A DNA stretch of 64,000 nt from Serripes groenlandicus (lineage: Eukaryota > Mollusca > Bivalvia > Cardiida > Cardiidae), in contig JASEVX010000011.1 of the NCBI GenBank assembly GCA_031761405.1, forward strand, positions 35,827,955-35,891,954, in the 5' to 3' direction. Positions 10,550 through 20,380 of the stretch are shown in pieces (within the stretch, counting starts at the first letter, position 1; every line of letters begins with the position of its first letter). A program made the position numbers and the translations under genes. Under the pieces are notes generated by a model. The model did not search any database, was not told where the DNA came from, and was given only the letters and a program-made list of their open reading frames with translations.

Positions 10550-11290
10550 GGTATTGTTATTTGGAAAATTTTATTTAAAATGATCTCAGTTTGTGACTTA
10601 TGGTAAATAAGCAAATTTGTCTCAAGATGTTTTAGAATGCCATTCAATATTGTCTAACGGTATTGTTATTTGGAAGACTATTTAATTGTTTCCCAGATTG
10701 TGTCTTATTGTAACCAACCCAATGTATCTCTTAACGTATTAGAATGCCTCTCAATATTGTGCAAAAGTACTGTAAATTGAAGATTATATAATGTAAATAT
10801 TGTGTTTTATCATAATCAAACCAAGTTTGTCTCAATATTTGTTAGAATGATGTTCAATTTTGTCAAAAATTATTTTTATACTTTGGAAAATAACATTATA
10901 TTGTCCCTCTTTTAACCCTTTCCCGCATACAACAATTCTGCAGCAGACGACTTTGAACATATTTTGTCAAAAAATTAAAAATCTCTATAATTGAATGGAT
11001 AACCTATGACAAAAAGTGGAAAACATTGTGGCAAAAGGAGAAATTGCACGTTTTGTGCAATTTCTTCTTTTGTCATTATGTTTTCAAAAAGCCGTCTGCT
11101 GCAGAGGCGTCAGAAAGCGTCTATATGAGGGAAAGGGTTAATCAATCCAATTTTTGTCTCAAGGTGTGTTAGAATGCACTTCATAATTGTTAAAGTATTA
11201 CTATATTGAAGATATGTCTTTCCAATTTGTCCGCAAATAGATATTGTATCAAATTTCGTACCAGGAATGTTCAATAATGTTGTGTGTGTT
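10550..11290. repeat. Diverged repeat of about 115 bp, split by a MITE
   Basis: Units share CTCAAGATGTTTTAGAATGC, CATTCAATATTGTC and TATTGTTATTTGGAAGA-like phrases, seen near 10610, 10660, 10740, 10830 and 11155. The MITE at 10912-11141 is inserted within the array. Confidence 0.6.
10912..11141 (+). mobile_element. TTAA MITE, subfamily A, 230 bp
   Basis: Perfect TTAA flanks, with the same length and orientation as the copy 592 bp upstream. Hairpin tip GCACGTTTTGTGC. The left end has CCCGCATACAACAATT. Confidence 0.96.
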
Positions 11291-11325
11291 AAAAATATTG
11301 TCTGAGAAAGCTCTGTAACGTTATA

Positions 11326-11550
11326 TATCGAGGGCTTGGCATGAAACAGTTGTAACTAAAAACCTATTTTGAAAAACCTGGTTTAGGGGCAATTTCGACC
11401 CCTTTGTAAACAATGCAAATTTGCTCGTTCTGAGCAATGGCACCTAAATTTTCACTGTTTACAAACGCTAATAATGACTTTATATAGCTGATTAACCTTG
11501 GTAAAAAATACTAATTTTAGTTACAACCGTTTCACGCCAAACCATCGATA
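11326..11550 (+). mobile_element. MITE with CGAGGGCTTGGC ends
   Basis: TATCGAGGGCTTGGCATGAA at left pairs with TTTCACGCCAAACCATCGATA at right; the arms are about 35 bp including GGTTGTAACTAA. The TA at each end fits a Tc1/mariner-type TA target. The interior has an imperfect hairpin (GCTCGTTCTGAGC tip). A second copy lies reversed at 42312. Confidence 0.8.
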
Positions 11551-11802
11551 CGGGCTATCAATGAGAACTATCAATATCGTATCAATTCACTGTTGATTGG
11601 TGAAGTGCACAGGTGAACAGATAGTCAGCACAGATCACTGGTTCTCTTTGGGTCTCTACAGCTGTATTGGATGGCAAAGGATAATAGCAATATCAAACTC
11701 TGATTACTTGCTCACACCTGACAGCCTTTGTACATGTTTACTCAGTCAAATATGACTTCCACATCTGTGGGATGGATTCATATGAATATAGGGCCACATA
11801 GC

Positions 11803-12026
11803 TATCCCTTTCCCAAATACAACAAATCTGCAACAGAAGACTGAAAATGCTTCAGAAAGAAATGAAAAATCTTCATAACTAAGGTCTTATATTATAGAAA
11901 AAAGTTGAAAGAATTATTGCAAAAAAAGAAAATTCTCGTTTTGAGCAATTTCACCTTTTTGTCACTATGTTTTCAAAAGTCGTCTGCTGCAGGGTTCAGA
12001 AAGTGTCTATATGTGAGAAACTGCTA
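11803..12026 (+). mobile_element. TTAA MITE, eroded
   Basis: The left end is CCCTTTCCCAAATACAACAAATC and the right is a decayed GTGTCTATATGTGAGAAACT. Both TTAAs are lost. The central hairpin is still visible (CTCGTTTTGAG). Confidence 0.7.
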
Positions 12027-12098
12027 TAGCAAGAGTGAATATCAGAAACCTCCAGCTTGACTTTAATTGTATTGATTGATTAGAATCTAAAGCTGTTG

Positions 12099-12328
12099 TT
12101 AACCTTTTCCCTCATACAATAATTCTGCAGCAGACAACTTTGAACATATTTTGTCAAAAAGTAGAAAATCTCTATAATTGAATGGATAAACTATGACTAA
12201 AAGTGGAAAACATTGTGGCAAAAGGAGAAATTGCTCGTCTTGAGCAATTTCTTCTTTTGTCACTATGTTTTCAAAAAGCCATCTGCTGCAGAGACATCAG
12301 AAAGCGTCTATATGAGGGAAAGGGTTAA
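12099..12328 (+). mobile_element. TTAA MITE, subfamily A, 230 bp
   Basis: TTAA on both sides. Hairpin tip GCTCGTCTTGAGC, so it belongs to the GCTC/GAGC class. The left terminal repeat has an extra T (CCTTTTCCCTCATA). Confidence 0.95.
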
Positions 12329-12414
12329 TTGTATTCCAGTTATATCACAATGATCAGATTACCTTATGTGTAGTTCCTGGCTGTCTCACACAACTCTACA
12401 CAAAATTCTTCCAG

Positions 12415-12649
12415 GAATCTGCCATGGCCTAGGTGTAGGAATCAGGGATTTAGAACCTGGCATCCCGGGTTTGATCCCTAGTCGTGAGGCTGTGATCATA
12501 GGGGAGTGCCCTTGGGCAAGGCACATTTCCTTGCCTAGTACTGGTTTGTTTACCAAGGGATCATGAATAAGTGAACAGTTGCCGAGATCGATATAACTGA
12601 AATAATGTTGAAAACCGCGTAAAACAATAACAAAACAAACAAACAAACA
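12415..12649 (+). mobile_element. tRNA-derived SINE, same family as 5574
   Basis: The same body phrases as the 5574 copy (GCCCTTGGGCAAGGCACATT, TTTACCAAGGGATCATGAAT, ATAACTGAAATAATGTTGAA), ending in a CAAA repeat. Flanks AAAATTCTTCCA and AAAACTCTTCCA give a target duplication of about 12 bp with one mismatch. The 66-aa and 86-aa frames here are read-throughs. The B box is altered (GGTTTGATCCC). Confidence 0.88.
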
Positions 12650-12679
12650 AAACTCTTCCAGCGCAACTGGCTACTATCC

Positions 12680-12713
12680 CACTGCAGATTTGTTGTATGT
12701 GAGAAAGTGTTAA
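12680..12713. mobile_element. TTAA MITE right-end fragment
   Basis: ACTGCAGATTTGTTGTATGT then GAGAAAGTGTTAA. Only this end is left. Confidence 0.6.
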
Positions 12714-12903
12714 GGAAGGGATGGATTGACACTCCTATCAGCCTGATGCAGCAAAAATAACATATTTTTTAAAGGATTATTGCTAATTACATATCTTACA
12801 AGACAGCTGAATATGAATCTTGTCAATTCATTCTGTCACCGTATCTTCTTTATTGCTTCAATTTTCTACAATTTACTTCAACAGATACTCTGATATATAG
12901 GCA

Positions 12904-13074
12904 TAACCCTTTCCCACATACATATACTGCTGCAGCGGACGAGTTTGATAAGCATTGCAGCAAAAGTAGAAACTTTTCCTCTTCACGTTTTCAATTATTT
13001 TCAATAATTAAAAAAATAAATTGTAGAGATTTACCATATTGTTGCCTAGAATGATGTTGTCTGCTGAAGATTTA
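12904..13074 (+). mobile_element. TTAA MITE, subfamily B, right end missing
   Basis: The left end is AACCCTTTCCCACATACATA; the interior continues to GTTGTCTGCTGAAGATTTAC, where the next MITE begins. Probably truncated by that insertion. Confidence 0.65.
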
Positions 13075-13286
13075 CTAACCCTTTCCCACATACAGCAAAC
13101 CTGCAGCAGACGACTTTGAAAACATCGTGACAAAAACCTGAAAAATGTCCATAAAAGATAGCTTAATTGTTAAATAAAGTTGAAAACATTGTGGACAAAG
13201 GAGAAATTTCACCTTTGGCCACAATGTTTTCAAAAGTCATCTGCTGCTATTGCGTCAAAATGTGTCTGTAACTGGGAAAGGGTTAA
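13075..13286 (+). mobile_element. TTAA MITE, subfamily B
   Basis: CTAA then CCCTTTCCCACATACAGC at left; TCTGTAACTGGGAAAGGGTTAA at right. CTGCAGCAGACGACTTTGAA is subterminal. Confidence 0.88.
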
Positions 13287-13323
13287 CTTAAGGAAAAAGG
13301 TTGAACTTTGACTTCTGTCTGCA

Positions 13324-13556
13324 TTAACACTTTCCCTCATATAGACGCTTTCTGACGCCTCTGCAGCAGACGGCTTTTTGAAAACATAGTGACAAAAGAA
13401 GAAATTGCTCAAAACGAGCAATTTCTCCTTTTGCCACAATGTTTTCCACTTTTAGTAATAGGTATATATCCATTCAATAATAGAGATTTTCTATCTTTTG
13501 ACGAAATATGTTCAAAGTCATCTGCTGCATAATTGTCGTATGAGGGAAAGGGTTTA
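13324..13556 (-). mobile_element. TTAA MITE, subfamily A, reversed
   Basis: The left end CACTTTCCCTCATATAGACG is the family's right end. The right end is GTCGTATGAGGGAAAGGG with TTTA. Hairpin tip GCTCAAAACGAGC. Two minus-strand frames of 69 and 76 aa read through it. Confidence 0.92.
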
Positions 13557-13622
13557 TTTTTTTTGCATTCAGGAAATAATGATAAGTATCTCATCCATCC
13601 AATGATTATATTCTCTTGATTT

Positions 13623-13846
13623 GTAACCCTTTCCCACATACATCAAAACTTTACAGGCAACTTTGAAAACATTTAATCAAAAATATGGATACTTCTGAAA
13701 GCATTGTGACAAAAGGAGAAATTGCTTATCAAGAGAAATCTTTCCTTCTTCAAACAATGTTTTCAAAATTATATGAGGCTAATGAGCAATTCTCTTTTGA
13801 ACCATAATTATCTGATGCAGATTTGTTGTATGAGGGAAAAGGTTAA
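13623..13846 (+). mobile_element. TTAA MITE, subfamily B, diverged
   Basis: GTAACCCTTTCCCACATACA at left, TGTATGAGGGAAAAGGTTAA at right. The hairpin is decayed. It begins 66 bp after the preceding copy ends. Confidence 0.8.
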
Positions 13847-14024
13847 AATGTACTTGTGCTGATAATTGGAGGGTTTTGCCAGCTGTCTTTGTTAATATGA
13901 AATATGGGATGTGGTTAATTTATTGATTGTTGTTTATTATAACAAAGTTGTATGCAGATATTTTTATTTTAAATGTTTTTCTTGGAGCAGATTACTTTTG
14001 CTGTATCTGCAGCAGACAATTTTT

Positions 14025-14202
14025 TTAACCCTTTCCCTCATACGACAATTCTGCAGCAGACGACTTTCAACGTATTTTGTGAAAACATAGAAAATCTCAA
14101 TAATTTAATGGATAACCTATGACAAAAAGTGGACCACCATGTTTTCAAAATGCCGTCTACTGCAGAGGCATCAGAAAGCGTCTATATGAGGGAAAGGGTT
14201 AA
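14025..14202 (+). mobile_element. TTAA MITE, subfamily A, hairpin-deleted
   Basis: Perfect TTAA ends, but 178 bp long. After AAAAAGTGGA the sequence jumps to CCACCATGTTTTCAAAATGC, losing most of the central hairpin. An orphan end-like piece (CTGTATCTGCAGCAGACAAT) lies just before it at about 14000. Confidence 0.9.
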
Positions 14203-14423
14203 GCAAATTTTGAAAAAGAAGAGACTGATATATGTCATAAAAAAATGAATTTCTTCTTTTCACATGATGGTTTATTTTGTCTTGGAAATACTAGTCTTTT
14301 TATATTTATTTTCCATTCTTCAAGATATTTGAATTCGAGTTCCTTAAATTATTGGCTATTACATGTATATGCAGAAATTATTTACAGGAATAACTTGATG
14401 TGTTGAATATTAGCCTGATGTAT

Positions 14424-14655
14424 TTAACTCTTTCCAATATATAGACACTTACTGACGCCTCTGCAGCAGACAACTTTTAAAATCATTGTGGTAAAGGGAG
14501 AAATTGCTCATAATGGGCAATGTCTCCTTTTGCCACAATGTTTTCAATACTTATTCATTAAATATTCTTTCATTTATAGAAAGTTTCCATAGTTTTTGTC
14601 TACATTTGTTCAAAGTCATCTGCTGCAGATTTGTTTTATGTGGGAAAGGGTTTAA
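14424..14655 (-). mobile_element. TTAA MITE, subfamily B, reversed
   Basis: TTAACTCTTTCCAATATATAG at left, TTTTATGTGGGAAAGGGTTTA at right. The hairpin has GCTCATAATGGGC. Confidence 0.85.
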
Positions 14656-14725
14656 ATCTTTCCCCTCATACAACAGATCTGCACGAGACATCTTTGAAAA
14701 CATCTAGGCAAAAATATGAAATATA
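14652..14725 (+). mobile_element. TTAA MITE left-end fragment
   Basis: TTTAAATCTTTCCCCTCATACAACAGATCTGC follows the previous element with a shared or overlapping tetranucleotide, and stops after about 70 bp. Confidence 0.6.
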
Positions 14726-15137
14726 TATTTAGCTATAGTTTTCATCATAGTAAGCAGTTTACTCTTGCTAAAGTTCTCTAATCAAACACAATACCACACA
14801 AATTAAAGTACATACCTTTTAATCATCATCATCATAAATGTCACTTGTAGTTTACTTTTACTTAAGGGCCTTTCAGACCTAGCCAATTTGACTTGCCGGA
14901 GCTATACCGGAGCACAAATTTAGCAATTTTCGGGGATCGGTACTAGTACGGCAGCGCAACGGTATCACATCACTAAGAACAATAGTACATCATCAGAACA
15001 TCAGCAGTACGCTGGTATGGCTTCGTTAATGTTGGAAGAGCACCATATATATAATAATATTTGTTATTGTTTTAAGTAGAGGTCCAATGGGAAAACTGAG
15101 CATACCCAACTGTGCAACTTCTATAAATAAGTCACAA
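14726..15137. other. No recognised feature
   Basis: Contains a GC-richer patch (CTTGCCGGAGCTATACCGGA, about 14893) of unknown nature. No reading frame of note. Confidence 0.4.
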
Positions 15138-15670
15138 TTATACCCCCTTCGAAGAAGAGGGGGTATATATAGACTAATAGGAGTCACTGTGTCGGGCTGT
15201 CTGTCTGTCGGTTGGCCAGAAGCCATATTTTGTCCGGCTTATTTCTTACAAACCACTGGGTGGAATTCAATAAAATTTTAAATTAAGCTTCTATACCAGG
15301 AGATGTGCATATCCTGAAGGGGTTACAATTGCATGTTATTTTAGAGAGTTATGGCCCTTTTACTTATTAAGTTATTGTGTAGGTCAAGGTGCTGTTTAGG
15401 GGGTATTTATCATCTTCAGTGATAGTTCTGGTTATCATTATTATTATAAGCTCTTCTGTTTTGCGAAGCAAAAAAGTCAGCTATTTTGATACCCTTGGCA
15501 TCAACGTCATCACAAAACTTTAACCTTACCTCATAACTCAAAAACATTTAAACAAATGAAACTTGGTACACATGTTCCTAGGAACAATACACATGTCTAT
15601 ACCAAGTCACATAACTCTGGCTTTAATAAATATTCAGTAATGCCCCTTGGCTTCTCCTTGCGGCGCTCTT
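15138..15670 (+). repeat. Interspersed repeat CCCCCTTCGAAGAAGAGGGG
   Basis: It opens with a small palindrome, ATACCCCCTTC...GAAGAGGGGGTAT, and ends TGCGGCGCTCTTGTTCC. The second part (15470-15670) is present in reverse at 34755-35010. Two short frames here are read-throughs. Confidence 0.65.
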
Positions 15671-15771
15671 GTTCCATGAATATGTTTAATATTATCCTTG
15701 ATATAGCTATAAAACTGACAAATGCATAAAACCTAAACAGTATAAATAAATCTTTCTTCATTTATTTGCAG

Positions 15772-15810
15772 ATTGCAAGAGGAGACCTAGAAGACGAAAA
15801 AGTGAATTAA
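15772..15810 (+). CDS. Candidate 3'-terminal exon, gene unknown
   Basis: A pyrimidine-rich tract ending ATTTATTTGCAG precedes twelve codons reading IARGDLEDEKVN and a TAA stop. The acceptor is good and the peptide is acidic and protein-like. It is short, so chance is a real alternative. It shares strand and phase 0 with the candidate exon at 6189; an intron of about 9.5 kb full of MITEs would separate them. No poly(A) signal close by. Confidence 0.3.
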   Translation: MARGDLEDEKVN

Positions 15811-16072
15811 AAAACAACAACAAAAAATAGAGATTCAATTCTTTTCCTGCATCTTTATACTTGAAGCTGTATAAGCCTAATTTCACCGCAAACTCAAATC
15901 AAACTCAAATCTATGGCAGATGGAGGCCAGTGGAAGCCAGTTGACACATATCACTCTAGCAAACTGCCGTTGCTTGTTGCCTATTGCCTTTGAAGTGTTT
16001 TTTAACCCTTTCCCTATTTTTAGAATTTACTCTGCTTAGAAATCTAGGTTGTCACCTTGAAAATAGAAGGCA

Positions 16073-16400
16073 TAACCCTTTCCCACATACGGAAGATCTG
16101 CAGCAGACGACTATCTTGAGAAAACTATGAAAATTCTTATAAATTAAAGAATAATTATCAGTGTCCAATCTAGGACTCGAAAACAAGGGGGGAATTTTAT
16201 CGGAAAATTGATTATATGAACAAATTGAGGTATTTTTCCTTATTTGTCTTTGTAAAAAAATACCCCCTATACAAAAGTGAGAATTTAGCACTATCCATCA
16301 TCCTAGATTGGTAACTGAATTATTGAATTGAGCAATTTCTTCCTTTGTCACAATGTTTTCAAGAGTTCAGTTGACTGCTACAGTCATGTCTACATGTTGT
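16073..16400 (+). mobile_element. TTAA MITE split by another MITE
   Basis: The left part (AACCCTTTCCCACATACGGA, about 16076) carries CTGCAGCAGACGACT. It is interrupted at about 16165 and resumes at about 16325 with GAGCAATTTCTTCCTTTGTC and a decayed right end (CATGTCTACATGTTGTTAAG). A further end-like remnant is at about 16002. Confidence 0.65.
16165..16311. mobile_element. Nested MITE with CCAATCTAGGA ends
   Basis: CCAATCTAGGA at 16165 and TCCTAGATTGG ending 16311 are perfect 11-bp inverted repeats around 125 bp of non-coding sequence. It sits within the MITE at 16073. No target duplication longer than about 2 bp found. Confidence 0.6.
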
Positions 16401-16429
16401 TAAGTGTAAATTTGCATTTAAAAACAATG

Positions 16430-16655
16430 TTAACTCTTTGCATGCTAAATTATTTTCGTCTACTATATTGTCGTCTGCAAAACTTTGAAAAAAAAAATAT
16501 ATTTTCCCTAAATGCTTACTGAAATTGAATCGGAGTGGCAAACAGTTTGGATCTCAGATCAGTCCCCACGTTTTGTGGGGACTGATCTGGATCCAAACTG
16601 TTTGCAAATGTCATCAACAGGTGACAAAACCCGCCGCTAGCGTGCTAAAAGTTAA
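16430..16655. mobile_element. TTAA element with CTTTGCATGCT ends and hairpin
   Basis: TTAACTCTTTGCATGCTAAA at left; CGCTAGCGTGCTAAAAGTTAA at right. The core 16538-16605 is a near-perfect hairpin: GCAAACAGTTTGGATC and its complement around GATCAGTCCCCAC, loop GTTTTG. Same architecture as the TTAA MITEs but different sequence. Confidence 0.85.
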
Positions 16656-16705
16656 GAATGGAGAGCTGCTCATTTTGGGAAATATCTCATAGCTCCACAA
16701 TGCTT

Positions 16706-16854
16706 TTAACCCTTTCCCACCTGTAGACGCATTTTGACGCATCTGCAGCCGACTCGGCTAGCGAGGCCTTAGCCAACAGCTCTGATCGAAGAACTGACTT
16801 TAGAAACGGTTGTGAACTATTTCTGTATATCTCTGTACATTTTACCTATCATCT
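16706..16854 (-). mobile_element. TTAA MITE end fragment
   Basis: TTAACCCTTTCCCACCTGTAGACGCATTTTGACGC is a clear end. After about 60 bp it departs into CGGCTAGCGAGGCCTTAGCC, unrelated to the family. Confidence 0.65.
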
Positions 16855-17235
16855 TTAACCCTTTCCCACATTCAACAAATCTGCAGCAGACAAATTTGAG
16901 CAATTCTAGACAAAAATATGGAAACTCTCTATTTATAAATGAAAGATTTATAGTTTGATTATTGAATAGAGCTGAAATCTTGTGTTGTAAAGAAGAAACT
17001 GCTGATGATGGGCAATTTTGCTATGATTTCAGAAGTCATCTTCTTGATTGACATCAGAATTCAAATGCAATTTTAAAACAGTTAATCCCAATACCCTGAT
17101 ATACCTGTAGTATACAGCTCTTGAAAACATTATGCAAAAGGGAGCAGTTAGAAAGGAGTTAGAAACATAATAGTATAATAGTGAAAGTAGTCTTTTGAAG
17201 ATGCTTTAAAATGAGTCTGCATGTGGAAAGGGTTC
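16855..17235 (+). mobile_element. TTAA MITE, subfamily B, expanded or interrupted
   Basis: TTAACCCTTTCCCACATTCAAC at left; GTCTGCATGTGGAAAGGGTT at right. At 381 bp it is about 150 bp too long. The extra part is about 17060-17200, unrecognised. Confidence 0.6.
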
Positions 17236-17650
17236 ACCCTTTTCCTGATACAGATGACATTTCATGCTTCTGCAAGCAGGCACATTTTGAAAATATTAAG
17301 GGAAATGAAAAAAATGTTCACGTTGAACAATTTCTCCTTTTTCTCCTAAAGTGTTCAAGTACATTTCGGAATTAACTTCTTGATATATATTACAGATGTG
17401 GCATTATACTCTGCAATCTTTTGTTAAGAAGACATTTCTAAAATTGCCATGTTAAATAAACTGTTCATTTTATACTATGAAATAGATGCTTTAATGACGG
17501 TCTTGTTGGTACTGCTTAAGGTTGAAATAAAAAAATTGTATTTTTTTATAAATTATATCTATCTTTGAATTTTTGCACATTTCTTTTATCTATTATCATT
17601 TTTCAGGTTTATGCATTGTATAATATACACTGTATGTGGGAAAGGGTTAA
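17236..17650 (-). mobile_element. TTAA MITE-like element, heavily eroded
   Basis: The left end CACCCTTTTCCTGATACAGA abuts the preceding element; the right end is CTGTATGTGGGAAAGGGTTAA. The interior keeps only traces of a hairpin. The pairing of these two ends is an inference. Confidence 0.45.
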
Positions 17651-17663
17651 GTATTCTAAAGGT

Positions 17664-17892
17664 TTAACCCTTTCCCACATATAGACACTTTTAGACGCCT
17701 CTGTAGTAGACAACTTTTGATATCATTGTGACAAAAGGAGAAACTGCTCATAATGAGAAATTTCCCCATTTTCCACAATGATTTTAACTCGATCCCATAA
17801 TCATACTATCATTTATAGAGATCTTCTTTATTTTGGACTTGATAATTTCAAAGTCGTCTGCTGCAGATGTATTGGATGTGAGAAAGGGTTAA
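17664..17892 (-). mobile_element. TTAA MITE, subfamily B, reversed
   Basis: TTAACCCTTTCCCACATATAGACAC at left, GGATGTGAGAAAGGGTTAA at right, 229 bp. Both TTAAs are intact. It starts 14 bp after the previous TTAA. Confidence 0.92.
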
Positions 17893-18061
17893 TAAATTAA
17901 GGTTTCTTTTATAGCTAAATAATTAAAGATGCCGCTTTTTCTTTGTCTATCACTATCTAGGGCGATAAATTAGATGATAGCAGACAATATATTGTATTTT
18001 TTCTTGGCTAACAATGGAAATTACCAGACACAGTTATTTAGTAGTAGATCATTCTATCTAT

Positions 18062-18159
18062 GATCCCATTATCACATACAATAACTATGCAGCAGACAGC
18101 TTTTAGAAACATCTAGGCAAATATATTGAAAATCTCTGTAAATAAAAGGATGATTTTAA
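18062..18159 (+). mobile_element. TTAA MITE, subfamily B, left half
   Basis: ATCCCATTATCACATACAAT with CTATGCAGCAGACAGCTTTT and CATCTAGGCAAATATATTGA. It is cut off by the insertion of the element at 18160 at a TTAA. Confidence 0.65.
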
Positions 18160-18380
18160 TTAACCCTTTACCTCATACGACAATTCTGCAGCAGACGACT
18201 TCGAACGTATTTTGTCAAAACATAGAAAATCTCCTATAATTGAATGGATAACCTATGACAAAAAGTGGAAAACATTGTGGCAAAAGGAGAAATTGCACGT
18301 TTTGTGCAATTTCTTCTTTTGTCACTATGTTTTCAAAAAGCCGTCTGCTGCAGAGGCGTCTATATGAGGGAAAGGGTTAA
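18160..18380 (+). mobile_element. TTAA MITE, subfamily A
   Basis: TTAA on both sides, 221 bp. Hairpin tip GCACGTTTTGTGC. A 9-bp stretch of the right end (CAGAAAGCG) is missing, giving GAGGCGTCTATATGAGGG. Confidence 0.94.
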
Positions 18381-18384
18381 AATT

Positions 18385-18745
18385 GGTAAGCCATTTCCTG
18401 CATACAACAAATCCTCAGCAAACAACTCCGAATACATCCAGGCAAAAAATATGGAAATACTATATAAATGAAAGTTTAATTATTGAATAGATTTGTTATC
18501 ATTGTGGCAAAAATAGAAAATGCTCATTAATTATAAGCAATTTCTTTTTTTGCCACAATATCTTTAACCCTTTTCCTCATATAGACGCTTTCTGACGCCT
18601 CTGCAGCAGACGGCTTTTTGAAAACATAGGTTATCCATTCAATTATGGAGATTTTCTATGTTTTGACAAAATACGTTCAAAGTCGTCTGCTGCAAAATTG
18701 TCGTATGAGGGAAAGGGTTAAAAGTGTCTGCTGCAGGTAGGTAAG
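18385..18745 (+). mobile_element. TTAA MITE, subfamily B, host of a nested copy
   Basis: It starts with a decayed end (CCATTTCCTGCATACAACAA), then hairpin arms to about 18560. The element at 18564 is inserted, and AAGTGTCTGCTGCAGGTAGG resumes the subterminal block. The right terminal repeat is lost. Confidence 0.6.
18564..18721 (-). mobile_element. TTAA MITE, subfamily A, hairpin-deleted, nested
   Basis: Perfect TTAA ends, 158 bp. TTTTTGAAAACATAGG joins straight to TTATCCATTCAATTATGG, so the central hairpin is gone. It sits inside a subfamily B element, so it arrived later. Confidence 0.92.
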
Positions 18746-19457
18746 TGTATATTGTATTGTAATTATTTCGTGCTTTCTCCATGAATGGTTGTGAAAACTT
18801 TATGAGTCATTCCAAATAGTAGATGTATATCTGGCAGAATTTTCATGTTGATCATTTATCCCCTTCTGTGAAACAGACATTGTTAATTTATCCATCTGTT
18901 CAAGACAACATTTGAAAACATTGTGGGGAAAGTAGAAATTTCAAAAGAAGATTTACAGTATGATTTACAGTATGAACTTCAGGCAAATTGGTAGTAACCT
19001 GATTTTTAACTGAAAAATAAATGTAGTTACAATCATTTTGCATGAAGCCCATAATTCATTTGTTATTAGTTAGTGCAAGTACACTACACTTGTAGCTGCA
19101 GTTTTGTTGTATGGGGAAAGCGTCGTTCAGACCATCATAACAGCTAAATGGTCAATTTGCATTTGAATATGAATATAATTACAATGTAGGGTCAGGAATT
19201 TGGACGACTTGAAAAATACTTCAGTTACCAAGACTTTTAATTTTTTAAATGTTATTTTTTCTAAAAGATTCTATTTTACATATCTAATATTAATTCCATG
19301 AGATTAGATTTATTTCAGACTTAGCATAATGCACAAATAATTTGAGTAACGCTTTGTGAAAACCAGCCTTAGGCATATTGTAACCAGTGTAAATCTAGAT
19401 CACCCAGCACATTCTTGCAGTCAGTTCTGTTTTGCACTGTTTGTCAATTAATCAGGT
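18746..19457. other. Mostly unassigned
   Basis: A decayed end of the 11326-type MITE is at about 19005-19055 (GTAGTTACAATCATTTTGCA). Otherwise no gene or repeat recognised. Confidence 0.4.
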
Positions 19458-19684
19458 TTAACCCATTACTAAACATGACTTTTCAAAGGTCGTCTGCTTT
19501 ACAATCATTAGACGAATAAGTTGAAAAATCTGAAAAACTTGAAGTAACTTTTTGACAAAGAGTTGAAAATATTGCAATAAAAGGTGTAATTGCTTGTTTT
19601 GAGCAATTTCACCTTTTATTGTAATGTTTTCATCTGTAATAGCTAGCAGGCGTCAAATGTTGTCAGAGTGAAGTAATGGTTTAA
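19458..19684. mobile_element. TTAA element with CCCATTACT ends
   Basis: TTAACCCATTACTAAACATG at left, AGTGAAGTAATGGTTTAA at right, 227 bp. The central hairpin is AATATTGCAATAAAAGGTG...CACCTTTTATTGTAATG with a GCTTGTTTTGAGC tip. The core resembles the TTAA MITEs while the ends differ, so this is a third related family. A relative is at about 62836. Confidence 0.85.
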
Positions 19685-19724
19685 AGGAACTTCTGTAAAG
19701 CAATATATATATATAGGATCCTTT

Positions 19725-20127
19725 AGCATGAAAGCGTAGGCAGGTCTTTTTGTGTCACCCTGCATAGCATGGTAGGCACTTAGGGACTACTTTTTGTGTC
19801 ACCTGCGTAGCATGGTAGGCACTAAGGGATCACTTTTTTTTTTGTCCGGCGTCTGTCTGTCTGTCTGTCCGCTGTCTGTTGTCACACTTTTTTGTCACCT
19901 TTTCAAATAACTTTTTTTCTACTCAAAGGATTGGATTGAAACTTCTGACAAATGTTTATATCAATCACACATGCTCCGGGGAGCACTCCATTCTAGTTTT
20001 TTTTGTCCGGCGTCTGTCTGTCCGTCACACTTTCTTTTTTGTCCGGCGTCTATCTGTCTGTCCATCACACTTTCAATGAGCAGGTGCAGGTGACACACCA
20101 TGCTCCGCGGAGTACTCCATTCTAGTT
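19725..20127 (+). repeat. Interspersed repeat with TGTCCGGCGTCTGTCTGT
   Basis: Contains two GTGTCACC...AGCATGGTAGGCACT units, three TTTGTCCGGCGTCT stretches and two ATGCTCCGSGGAG...CTCCATTCTAGTT ends, implying internal duplication. The 66-aa frame at 19879-20079 is repeat-derived. Confidence 0.65.
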
Positions 20128-20304
20128 CCATGCATGTAATAGTAACATTAAGGTTGGTTTTCTTGAGGCATCGCTCATTTACACAGTAGTCATGTTATGT
20201 AGCATATATTTGTTAATGTTGTTGTTATTTTAGATTATTATCTCAGCAGAGCTCAAGATAAGCGGCGTTTTGCATGTTTTTTTCGTAGATCGTTAGTTGA
20301 TTCT

Positions 20305-20380
20305 TAAACCCTATGTTGTGGGTACTCAAAAGATTCATCTCAGTGAGACGATTCTTTTGAGTACCCGCATCATAGGGATA
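20305..20380. mobile_element. Short foldback, CCCTATGTTGTGGGTACTCA
   Basis: The arm AAACCCTATGTTGTGGGTACTCAAAAGA pairs with TCTTTTGAGTACCCGCATCATAGGG. Downstream sequence to about 20445 (ATTGTGGGAAAAAGACCTAA) is shared with the copy at 35655, so the full element is longer than the hairpin. Confidence 0.75.

Noticed and set aside
12386..12646. 86-aa minus-strand frame
   Set aside because: Entirely the complement of the SINE at 12415.
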